Source: Anaerolineales bacterium
GTDB lineage: Bacteria; Chloroflexota; Anaerolineae; Anaerolineales; E44-bin32
DNA: 12,440 nt
Assembly: GCA_011772595.1 (NCBI GenBank)
Contig: WVZH01000212.1
Location: 37,683 to 50,122 of the forward strand
Direction of reading: 5' to 3'
Shown: positions 6,370 to 12,440 of the stretch, piece after piece
Numbering within the stretch: the stretch's first letter is position 1
Layout of the letters: each line of letters opens with the position of its first letter
Translations under genes and position numbers: made by a program
The notes under the pieces: generated by a model
The model's input: only the letters and a program-made list of their open reading frames with translations
Told to the model about the DNA's origin: nothing
Database searches by the model: none

Positions 6370-6417
6370 CCTATACCACATTGACAGAAAAAAGAACCGA
6401 CGAGCGCAACCTTTAGG

Positions 6418-7107
6418 ATGGAGCTTTGCCGCTTGATGATGAACCTACGACGCGATCGTTCAGAAATCCTCCCTGCATTGCGATGGTTGGGTTTTACACT
6501 CGCCATCGTCGCTGGCTTTGCGCTCTGGTGGCGATTTTTACTCTCCCCCCAATCATTCCCTGTTCCTAATCCAACACAGACTCCGACCCAACAACCTATA
6601 CGCTCATCACCTGAACCAAGCGTTCCTGTCCCATCGACCGGCACATCCTCCGGCAGTTTGGGACTGGCCGTCCGTGTGGGTTCACTGGCTCCGGATTTTA
6701 CGTTGCCCGATCTAGAGAAAGGTCCCCTTTCTTTGAACATGTTCCAGGGAAGCGTTGTATTGATAAATTTTTGGACGACGTGGTGCCCCCCTTGCAGGGC
6801 AGAAATGCCTGCTCTCCAAGAAGCGTATGAAAAATACCAAGATCAAGGCTTCACCGTGCTGGCTGTTAATTGGACTCAAGTGGATGATCCCGAACAAGTC
6901 GAGCCATTCGTACGTGAATTCGGGTTGACTTTTCCCATCTTACTTGATGAGAACGGTGAGGTATCCGAAAGGCTTTATAACCTCCTCGGCCTGCCCACCA
7001 GTGTATTTATTGGTCGAGACGGCATGGTGCGTGAGATCTTCATCGGGCCGCTCCAGCTTGAGAGCCTCGAAGCCAGAATTCAATCTTTGTTGGAGGAACC
7101 AGTATGA
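6418..7107 (+). CDS. TlpA/ResA-family membrane-anchored thiol-disulfide oxidoreductase
   Basis: Membrane-tethered thioredoxin-like protein, 229 residues from ATG 6418. An uncleaved anchor helix (about 22-41) is followed by a Pro/Thr/Ser-rich linker (43-80) and a TlpA/AhpC-TSA domain (about 85-226). The active site is WCPPC (122-126) and the cis-proline loop is GLPTSVF (Pro193). It should act outside the membrane, reducing disulfides such as apocytochrome c or metal-site cysteines. The start is uncertain: ATG 6418 has only TAGG next to it, and ATG 6436 or 6439 would remove six or seven residues before the anchor and has GGAG 12 or more bases upstream. The stop overlaps the ccdA start (ATGA), fitting the known pair in which CcdA passes electrons to the thioredoxin-like partner. 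Confidence 0.92.
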   Translation: MELCRLMMNLRRDRSEILPALRWLGFTLAIVAGFALWWRFLLSPQSFPVPNPTQTPTQQPIRSSPEPSVPVPSTGTSSGSLGLAVRVGSLAPDFTLPDLEKGPLSLNMFQGSVVLINFWTTWCPPCRAEMPALQEAYEKYQDQGFTVLAVNWTQVDDPEQVEPFVREFGLTFPILLDENGEVSERLYNLLGLPTSVFIGRDGMVREIFIGPLQLESLEARIQSLLEEPV

Positions 7108-7874
7108 ACTCTTCATCCCCCATGCCTGCGCCCAAGGCCTCCCGCCTGGCGACACTTGGACATGCGCTCTTCTTTGTGGGAGGCTTTTCTCTGGTTTTTG
7201 TCCTCGGATGGGGTGGCGGAGCGACACTGATTGGGCAAATCTTCAGTCAATACAAGAGCCTGATCGGGAGGGTTGGGGGATTTGTTGTGATCCTCTTTGG
7301 GTTCGTCACGCTTGGTGTACTGCGCGTACCATGGCTCCTGGCGGATACTCGTCCACAGATGCGACGCCTGGGGGCGAGTCGCTTGGTCAACTCTGGACTT
7401 TTTGGTGTGCTCTTCGCTGCAGGTTGGACACCCTGTGTGGGCGCGACGCTAGGTGCCATTCTCACCCTCGGTTTCAGCCAAGAGACCGCGGGCCAGGCCA
7501 TGGTCCTTTCATCGGGCTATGCGCTGGGTTTGGGCTTGCCTTTCCTGGGGTTAGCAATCCTTCTGGAGAGGGCATTGATTATTGTACGCCGGATGCACAA
7601 GTATGTACGCGTATTTCAATGGATCAGCGGTCTATTCCTGATCGTGATTGGAATCCTCATGGTCACGGACCGCATCACGCTCATCGCCATATGGGCTCAA
7701 AGCAACGGCCTATTCCTTGATCTGCCTCTAGGCGGCGCATCGGTTCCAACCTATTTAGCCGCTGTGGCAGCGGGTGCGATCTCTTTCTTCAGTCCGTGCG
7801 TACTTCCTCTTGTGCCAGCCTATCTGGGCTATCTTAGCGGCCAGGGTGCGCTCACCAGTACGAGAGCGGCCTGA
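7104..7874 (+). CDS. ccdA: CcdA-family thiol-disulfide transporter, permuted helix order
   Basis: CcdA/DsbD-transmembrane family protein, 256 residues, moving reducing equivalents across the membrane to TlpA-type partners. Canonical CcdA opens with a helix carrying SPCVLPLVPAYLGYLSG, then the HALFFVxGFSLVFV helix. Here the protein starts at the second helix (LGHALFFVGGFSLVFV, 18-33). It proceeds through the WTPCVG helix (108-113), GYALGLGLPF (138-147) and FQWISGLFLIVIGILM (171-186), then ends with the canonical first helix, FFSPCVLPLVPAYLGYLSG (228-246). Both redox cysteines exist (Cys111, Cys232). The start is firm: GGAGGA (7092-7097) six bases before ATG, overlapping the tlpA stop. There is no sign of an upstream helix in any alternative start. 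It thus looks like a complete six-helix CcdA with order 2-3-4-5-6-1. Confidence 0.88.
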   Translation: MNSSSPMPAPKASRLATLGHALFFVGGFSLVFVLGWGGGATLIGQIFSQYKSLIGRVGGFVVILFGFVTLGVLRVPWLLADTRPQMRRLGASRLVNSGLFGVLFAAGWTPCVGATLGAILTLGFSQETAGQAMVLSSGYALGLGLPFLGLAILLERALIIVRRMHKYVRVFQWISGLFLIVIGILMVTDRITLIAIWAQSNGLFLDLPLGGASVPTYLAAVAAGAISFFSPCVLPLVPAYLGYLSGQGALTSTRAA

Positions 7875-7993
7875 GAGCATCGGAGTACAGGATCATGATA
7901 GACGCCAATATGCCTTGCCCGCACACTCAACCAAAGGCGCGATAGGCCATAGGGCGCGTTGATCCTTGGCTGCATGCCCGGTATTCTCTTCCC

Positions 7994-9196
7994 ATGTCCT
8001 CCCCGGAAAATACTCCCCCTGAGATTAAGAAGAAACTCGTTTTCCAGGAGGGGCGCGGATTCCAACAGCTCATCCGAAAGCGGCTAAAGCCTTTTCAGAG
8101 TGTATCCTGGCGTCGGCTCACCACCCTGCATGCCAAGCTCTACACAGCAGGATTGCTCGCCATTGGCGGCCTGATCTTATTCGCGGTCAAAAAAAGTTCA
8201 GATATTCAGATGGGCGCTGCTTCAGGCACGGAACTATCAAACACCGCTAGCGTAGCCTCACCGGCGCTGAACGAGCAGCTGGATATGGGTCTCCTGCCTC
8301 TCTACCAATCTCTACCAGATGAGAACGGCGGAATTCGACGCCGTTCAGATCTCCATACCATCATCCCCGATCGGCCGCGATTGGATGTGGTGAAGTACAC
8401 CGTTGAGGCAGGGGATTCTCTCTTCGGGATCGCTGATAAATACGGCTTAAGGCCCGAAACGATCTTATGGGGAAATTACGATGTCCTCCAGGACGACCCG
8501 CACAGCCTCCGCCCAGGACTAGAGCTGAACATTCTTCCAGTCGATGGCACCTATTATGAGTGGCATGATGAGGACGGTCTTAACGCAGTGGCCTCTTTCT
8601 TCGGCGTCGACCCTCAAGAGATCATCGACTGGCCTGGTAACAACCTGACACCCCACCTCGACCCATCCAATCCAAACATCGAGCCTGGAACTCAGTTAGT
8701 CATCCCAGGAGGAAAGCGGGAGTTCGTCAGTTGGCAAGCGCCCCGTATTACCCGTGGTAACCCAGCTGTGGCCAAGATCGCTGGACCCGGTGCGTGTGGC
8801 TCAATCTATGATGGTCCGGTTGGCGAGGGGTTTTTCGTATGGCCCACATCGGCTACTTACCTATCGGGGAATAGCTATTCAAGTTTTCACCCTGGGATTG
8901 ACATCGCCGGCAGCACGGGTAATGCCATTTTCGCGTCTGCGAGTGGCGTAGTAGTCTATGCCGGCTGGAATAACTACGGCTATGGTTACATGGTCGTGAT
9001 CGACCATGGGGACGGTTGGCAGACCTTATACGCCCACATGAGCCAAGTCAATGTGGTATGCGGACAGGCTGCCTTTCAAGGTGGGGTGATCGGAGGCATC
9101 GGTTCATCGGGGAATTCCACCGGGTCCCACCTGCACTTCGAGATGCAGCACGACGCCTACGGCAAAGTTAATCCCTACGACCTCGTGTCCCCATAG
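7994..9196 (+). CDS. LysM-M23 peptidoglycan endopeptidase, membrane-anchored
   Basis: Cell-wall peptidase of 400 residues. A basic cytosolic head (1-46) leads into one anchor helix (about 49-66). Two LysM modules follow: the first about 133-181 (YTVEAGDSLFGIADKYG; LRPGLELNILP), the second, more diverged, about 187-238 (NAVASFFGVDPQEIIDW; IEPGTQLVIPGG). The M23/LytM domain spans about 280-396 with zinc ligands His299 and Asp303 (HPGIDIAG) and the HLHFE motif (His379, His381), plus His348 in YAHMS. All catalytic residues are present, so it should cleave peptidoglycan cross-bridges or stem peptides. ATG 7994 has no ribosome binding site and no alternative upstream start in frame. The 119-bp gap after ccdA shows no clear promoter. 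Confidence 0.93.
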   Translation: MSSPENTPPEIKKKLVFQEGRGFQQLIRKRLKPFQSVSWRRLTTLHAKLYTAGLLAIGGLILFAVKKSSDIQMGAASGTELSNTASVASPALNEQLDMGLLPLYQSLPDENGGIRRRSDLHTIIPDRPRLDVVKYTVEAGDSLFGIADKYGLRPETILWGNYDVLQDDPHSLRPGLELNILPVDGTYYEWHDEDGLNAVASFFGVDPQEIIDWPGNNLTPHLDPSNPNIEPGTQLVIPGGKREFVSWQAPRITRGNPAVAKIAGPGACGSIYDGPVGEGFFVWPTSATYLSGNSYSSFHPGIDIAGSTGNAIFASASGVVVYAGWNNYGYGYMVVIDHGDGWQTLYAHMSQVNVVCGQAAFQGGVIGGIGSSGNSTGSHLHFEMQHDAYGKVNPYDLVSP

Positions 9197-9341
9197 CCAC
9201 CTACCTTGCAGAAGAGACTACTTGGTTGTGAGCCAGGGATCGTATCGTTTTTCGTAATGGGCCGGCAACACTTCAAAGCCTTACAATCTCATGCTGGAAA
9301 ATTTACCGTCGAGTTCATGCTTGGCCAAGAATAAGGTCTGT

Positions 9342-9863
9342 ATGGCATTAGGAAGATTTCGTTTGACATTAATCACGGTATCAGCTCTTTTGTTTACGAG
9401 TTGCCAGGTTGTCCAAGATGTGATCCCCACTGCGTCCCCAATTCCAATCCTTACGTCGACGGCGACCATCCCACCGACGAGCACCAAAACGCAGTCCCCC
9501 GTACTGCAGCTTGTTGGCCCCGATCTCGTAGAAGATGGTCGCGAAATCTACCAGCAGACCTGTGCCAGTTGTCACGGCTCTGAAGGAGTGGGTTACGCCA
9601 ATGAAATCGATGCACCTGCGTTGGATGCCAGCGAACACGCCTTCGAGCACCCTGATCAGCAGATTCACGATTGGATCACAAACGGCAAGTTGGGACTCGG
9701 ACGCCAGATGCCGGGCTTTGGCGATGCTCTCGATGATCGGGAGATCCACGCAGTTATCGCCTATCTTCATACCTTATGGACGACAAAGCAGCTGGAGATA
9801 CAGCAGGATTTGTCGGCCCGCTGGCCGGCGACACCGGAACCGACATGGACACCACGACCATGA
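9342..9863 (+). CDS. Lipoprotein monohaem c-type cytochrome
   Basis: Exported class I-like cytochrome c, 173 residues from ATG 9342. The signal peptide ends in a lipobox LLFTSC, so Cys21 would be lipid-modified and the protein tethered to the outer face of the membrane. A Pro/Thr/Ser-rich spacer (about 27-53) precedes the haem domain. Haem is bound through CASCH (Cys74, Cys77, His78), with Met123 in GRQMPGFGD the probable distal ligand. The C-terminus is a Pro/Thr-rich tail (WPATPEPTWTPRP). ATG 9342 is chosen since TAAGG (9332-9335, TAAGG begins at 9332) is six bases upstream and gives a proper signal peptide; ATG 9291 would add 17 residues. It should carry electrons between a membrane complex and an acceptor; neither is encoded here. 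Confidence 0.9.
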   Translation: MALGRFRLTLITVSALLFTSCQVVQDVIPTASPIPILTSTATIPPTSTKTQSPVLQLVGPDLVEDGREIYQQTCASCHGSEGVGYANEIDAPALDASEHAFEHPDQQIHDWITNGKLGLGRQMPGFGDALDDREIHAVIAYLHTLWTTKQLEIQQDLSARWPATPEPTWTPRP

Positions 9864-9880
9864 GTCAGGATGTGGCTCAT
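9860..9880. terminator. Weak hairpin between convergent genes
   Basis: A seven-pair stem with one G-T wobble (ATGAGTC / GGCTCAT) and a seven-base loop overlaps the cytochrome c stop codon. It lies in the 77-bp gap between the convergent cytochrome c and Lgt-like genes. Only a loose TGGGTTTCT follows, so intrinsic termination would be weak. The location favours a terminator; the structure alone does not. Confidence 0.25.
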
Positions 9881-9940
9881 TGGGTTTCTAAGGAATCTGG
9901 GGGATAACTGTACCCTGCTTAGTAGTGCTTGTCCTGCCCA

Positions 9941-10690
9941 TCAGGAACCCTCCTGCGCGCTGCTCACATTTCGAGTGGACAAGTTGTGCAACCCCCACAT
10001 CGAACCTAAGAGAACAAGCAGGCCGAGGATTTGAGCCGCACGGAACGCACCAAAGATGATGATACTATCGCCACGAAAGGCCTCCAAGAATATATGACTG
10101 GCTGCGGCGACAGCGATCCAAGCGAAAAATAAGATCCCTGGTGGGAGTTTCACCCGCTTAATTCTCCACACGGCGAAGAAGACCACCACACCGAGCAATA
10201 TCTCATAAATCTGTGAAGGGTGCCGGCGGGCTCCCCAGAGCTCTATCGACCACGGGACCTCACTGGCAGCACCAAAGGCGTCCCCGCTCGCGAGATTTGC
10301 AAACCCGATGGCGACCGACATCACTGCGAATGATGGTGTGAGCGCATCCAGGGTGGGCCACAACCCCAATCCCTTTCGTTGTCCGTAGATCCAAGCAACA
10401 AAGAGTCCGGTGAGCGCTCCCTCGAGAGGTGCAAGCGTGCTGAGATTGAGGGAGAGCAAGCTAAGTGGCGCTCCAAGATACACATCGAGGTAACGCAGGG
10501 CATACCATAGACGTGCGCTCAAAATGCCAGCCACCAAACCCAAGAACACCATGTTACTCAGGGTGCCTGCAGAGACCTCATGTTTGGGAGCCACCCGATC
10601 GATGAGCCAGATGCTGATCCATACACCTACCAGTAAGAAAAGCCCCGGAAGCTGAACAGCCAGCGGCCCTAGTTGCAATATGGGGAACAT
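9941..10690 (-). CDS. Divergent Lgt-like (prolipoprotein diacylglyceryl transferase family) membrane protein
   Basis: Polytopic membrane protein of 249 residues with the Lgt fold: about seven hydrophobic segments, an SARLWYALRYL motif (58-68), and the strongly Lgt-like RHPSQIYE (156-163). Lgt normally moves diacylglycerol from phosphatidylglycerol to the lipobox cysteine. Two key regions differ. Where Lgt has the HGG loop (E. coli His103), this protein has PLEGALTG (88-95). Where Lgt has RxGNFxNGE (Arg143 region), it has AIGFANLASGDAFG (127-140), with no arginine. Arg206 in LEAFRGDS may match Arg239. The ATG overlaps the TlpA stop by one base (TGATG), so the pair is translationally coupled. 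A longer reading of this frame runs into the tlpA gene and is not real. It may be a non-canonical Lgt or an Lgt-derived protein with another job. Confidence 0.8.
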   Translation of the reverse strand: MFPILQLGPLAVQLPGLFLLVGVWISIWLIDRVAPKHEVSAGTLSNMVFLGLVAGILSARLWYALRYLDVYLGAPLSLLSLNLSTLAPLEGALTGLFVAWIYGQRKGLGLWPTLDALTPSFAVMSVAIGFANLASGDAFGAASEVPWSIELWGARRHPSQIYEILLGVVVFFAVWRIKRVKLPPGILFFAWIAVAAASHIFLEAFRGDSIIIFGAFRAAQILGLLVLLGSMWGLHNLSTRNVSSAQEGS

Positions 10691-11295
10691 CAGGCCCCGC
10701 CCTCCAGAATCTCTTCCACGGCCGTCTGTATCGTCGTCTCGCTCATAGGTCCGCCGATCACGACCTTCTGTATAACGCCTTCGCGGTCTACAAAATAGGT
10801 GGAGGGCAAGGCGCGCAACTGGTATTGCCTGGACACGCTTCCAGTTCGATCCAAAGGCACAGGGAAGGTGAGGCCGTATTGCTGGACGAAAGCTGCTGCA
10901 TCCCGTTCCCGATCCTGATAGGTCGTATTGACCGCCAGAACTTCCAACCCGCGATCCCGGTTGCGTTCGTAAACGGCCTGAATGGCAGGCATCTCTGCCC
11001 GGCATGGCGGACACCAGGACGCCCACAGGTTGATGATGACGGCTTTCCCGCGCAGCTCGGAAAGCGATATCTCACCACCTTCAAGAAGATCCAGCGTGAA
11101 TTCCGGTGCAGCGAAACCCACCCCAGGACTCGATATGAGCCCGCTCGTCGAAGTGGCTGCTGGCACGGATGAAACCCAGATCCAGAGCACCCCGATCACC
11201 AGCACACCTGCCATCAACGATACCCACCGTGACCGCATGCTCATGAGGTTGAGCCATCGTTCCATCAGCGCGTCCCCCACGAGATCATTCGACAC
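10690..11295 (-). CDS. TlpA-family thiol-disulfide oxidoreductase (second copy)
   Basis: Membrane-anchored thioredoxin-like protein, 201 residues. An anchor or signal helix spans about 24-44, with a short linker to a TlpA domain (about 58-198). The active site is WASWCPPCRAEMP (WCPPC 94-98), and the cis-proline is Pro164 in RALPSTYF. The sequence RGKAVIINLWASWC is typical of the family. GTG 11295 is taken as start because AAAAGGT (11303-11309 on the complementary strand) lies seven bases upstream; ATGs at residues 11, 18 and 20 are alternatives. It starts 26 bp after the L,D-transpeptidase stop and overlaps the Lgt-like gene, so all three form one operon. Compared with the plus-strand TlpA it has a much shorter linker and no CcdA partner beside it. 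Confidence 0.92.
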   Translation of the reverse strand: MSNDLVGDALMERWLNLMSMRSRWVSLMAGVLVIGVLWIWVSSVPAATSTSGLISSPGVGFAAPEFTLDLLEGGEISLSELRGKAVIINLWASWCPPCRAEMPAIQAVYERNRDRGLEVLAVNTTYQDRERDAAAFVQQYGLTFPVPLDRTGSVSRQYQLRALPSTYFVDREGVIQKVVIGGPMSETTIQTAVEEILEGGA

Positions 11296-11321
11296 TGAAA
11301 TGACCTTTTAAAAAGAGTGAA

Positions 11322-12395
11322 TCATGCTTCAAGTACTTCAACGATTGTTCCTCCAGGCATCGTCACCGTGACGTCGCCGGGATCATAGGGCACGATCGGA
11401 GTGAGCCACCGAAAGATCCATTTCGCATCCTCAGGTCGTGCATTAACACACCCTCTCGATCTGGGTACACCGAAATCGTTGTGCCAAAACGTCGAGTGGA
11501 TCGCCACCCCGTTCCCGACGAATAACGAGGTCCACCCCACCCCGGGGAGGTCCCAACCACCCCCCGTGGTGCCGCCGACCATGTGAATGGAAATTGCTTT
11601 GCGCCATACCGGGTGCGGACCCTTTGGCGTCGACCACTCATCGGATGGATTCCCCTCGACATCAAATTTAACGCCCGTTGACACCCGACAAAAAAACACT
11701 TCACGATCCTCTTCAAAACATGAGAGACTCTGCCGCTGGATGTTTACCACGACACGTTTGTCTTCCACTTCTGCAGAAAGTGGTGATACATCATCCTCTG
11801 TCAGGGGGTGGAACGCCGCTGCGTCTGCCCAAAGTTTATCCCCAAAACCATAGCGCTCATTAACCCGGTACAAGAGGCGTCCATCGCCTTCTTCGCGGAC
11901 ATCATCCACCCACAGAATCTGGCTGTAATACAATCGAGGGTTGGAGCTGTTAATCAGCCACGGGGCGCGCGCCGGCGGATTTGCGAGCGTGACCTCCACC
12001 CAAGGCACGGTGACCTCGGTCCACATTCCAGGACCTATCGATGTCTCCGGGATCGACTCGATCGGACGATTGGGAAGCTCTAAAACTGGCTGGAGCGCCG
12101 GAGCGTAGATGAAGCCATCAGCCGATTCCACCCACCGTTGGTTGATGCGGCTGGAGTGGAGCCCCACAACCTCCCGATACCAGGGGATGACGGCATCCTG
12201 CATCAGGGTGTCCACCGTCAGACTCCCAGAATCAGGTCGGGTCTTCACTTCTACACGCGGTTCCACGACCCTTCCTAGATGCTCCCCCACAGGGAAGTCA
12301 TAGATGGAGCCGGCCTCCGCTCGCCTCGCCAGATACATGCCTGCGAGGTAGGTGCCTTTGAATTTCAAGAAATCACGCCGGGAGAGTTGTCTCAT
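11322..12395 (-). CDS. L,D-transpeptidase (YkuD domain), Tat-type signal
   Basis: Exported peptidoglycan cross-linking or anchoring enzyme, 357 residues. The N-terminus has a twin-arginine motif (LSRRDFLKF) but an unusually short, polar hydrophobic region (GTYLAGMYLARRAEAG). Residues about 40-205 look like SH3-type or other wall-binding beta modules, uncertain. The YkuD domain covers about 212-355. Its catalytic signature is AIHSTFWHNDFGVPRSRGCVN: His300, His305, Ser313, Gly315 and the nucleophile Cys316, matching the HxxxxxSxGCxN form. All active-site residues are present, so it should make 3-3 cross-links or attach proteins to the wall. No ribosome binding site lies just before ATG 12395; the only strong one (AAGGAGG, 12434-12440) is 40 bases upstream. 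It heads the operon with the second TlpA and the Lgt-like gene. Confidence 0.92.
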   Translation of the reverse strand: MRQLSRRDFLKFKGTYLAGMYLARRAEAGSIYDFPVGEHLGRVVEPRVEVKTRPDSGSLTVDTLMQDAVIPWYREVVGLHSSRINQRWVESADGFIYAPALQPVLELPNRPIESIPETSIGPGMWTEVTVPWVEVTLANPPARAPWLINSSNPRLYYSQILWVDDVREEGDGRLLYRVNERYGFGDKLWADAAAFHPLTEDDVSPLSAEVEDKRVVVNIQRQSLSCFEEDREVFFCRVSTGVKFDVEGNPSDEWSTPKGPHPVWRKAISIHMVGGTTGGGWDLPGVGWTSLFVGNGVAIHSTFWHNDFGVPRSRGCVNARPEDAKWIFRWLTPIVPYDPGDVTVTMPGGTIVEVLEA

Positions 12396-12398
12396 CCG

Positions 12399-12440
12399 TT
12401 ATAAACGCAGATCCCACATTAATAGATACCCTTCCTCCTT
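12399..12440 (-). promoter_or_regulatory. Strong ribosome binding site and 6-codon leader frame before the L,D-transpeptidase gene
   Basis: On the minus strand AAGGAGG (12434-12440) is followed after 14 bases by ATG 12419. That ATG opens a six-codon frame (MWDLRL) ending in TAA at 12401-12399. The L,D-transpeptidase ATG comes three bases later, in the same frame. The main gene could be translated by restart after this mini-frame. Alternatively the sequence TATAAC just before the ATG could be a -10 box. The window edge cuts off anything further upstream. Confidence 0.3.

Noticed and set aside
6381..6409. TTGACA at 6381-6386 as a promoter for the first tlpA
   Set aside because: The sequence at the -10 position is GC-rich and does not resemble TATAAT.
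6944..7720. Long plus-strand frame of 258 codons overlapping tlpA and ccdA
   Set aside because: Composition is Cys/Trp/Arg-rich with no domain; it is the shadow of two well-supported genes in other frames.
10691..11026. N-terminal extension of the Lgt-like frame on the minus strand
   Set aside because: It lies entirely within the second tlpA gene in another frame; the Lgt-like protein starts at the ATG overlapping the tlpA stop.

Overview
The window looks like chromosome from a Chloroflexota-type bacterium, most like Anaerolineae or Caldilineae. This is inferred from protein style, not from a marker gene. The exported proteins carry Pro/Thr/Ser-rich linkers (residues 43-80 of the first TlpA, both ends of the lipoprotein cytochrome c). 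The gene set (MetF/MetV, LysM-M23, Tat-type L,D-transpeptidase, TlpA paired with an Lgt-like protein, DoxX, YHS and HMA mini-proteins) also fits that phylum. Sixteen protein-coding loci are supported. I saw no rRNA, tRNA, CRISPR array, insertion sequence or phage gene.

Layout. Positions 1-377 hold no convincing gene but have adjacent dyad-symmetric, possible regulatory sites. A site-2-protease/CBS membrane peptidase follows (378-1502), then a DUF5676-like small membrane protein gene interrupted by an in-frame TGA (1606-1881). After about 350 bp without a gene comes a Tat-exported Rieske protein (2228-2710), 47 bp before metV and metF (2758-4182), the two subunits of a MetFV-type methylenetetrahydrofolate reductase. 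A DoxX-family membrane protein (4410-4997) leads into a run of metal/thiol genes. These are a YHS mini-protein, an HMA (CopZ-like) protein, an unrecognised HEFGH membrane protein, a TlpA/ResA thioredoxin and a CcdA whose helix order is permuted (5121-7874). A LysM-M23 peptidase (7994-9196) and a lipoprotein monohaem cytochrome c (9342-9863) close the plus-strand half. The right end is a convergent minus-strand operon: L,D-transpeptidase, then a second TlpA, then a divergent Lgt-like protein (12395 down to 9941).

How it fits together. Most products act at or outside the membrane. They cover thiol-disulfide exchange (two TlpAs and CcdA), metal handling (YHS, HMA), electron transfer (Rieske, cytochrome c, DoxX) and wall remodelling (M23, L,D-transpeptidase). 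MetFV is the clear cytosolic exception and belongs to one-carbon metabolism.

The strongest oddity is ccdA. The helix with the SPCVLPLVPAY motif, normally at the N-terminus, is at the C-terminus, while the gene start is well defined by a good ribosome binding site and an ATGA overlap with tlpA. Next are the HEFGH protein abutting the metal-chaperone gene, the TGA-interrupted DUF5676-like gene, and the Lgt-like protein that appears to lack two key Lgt residues.
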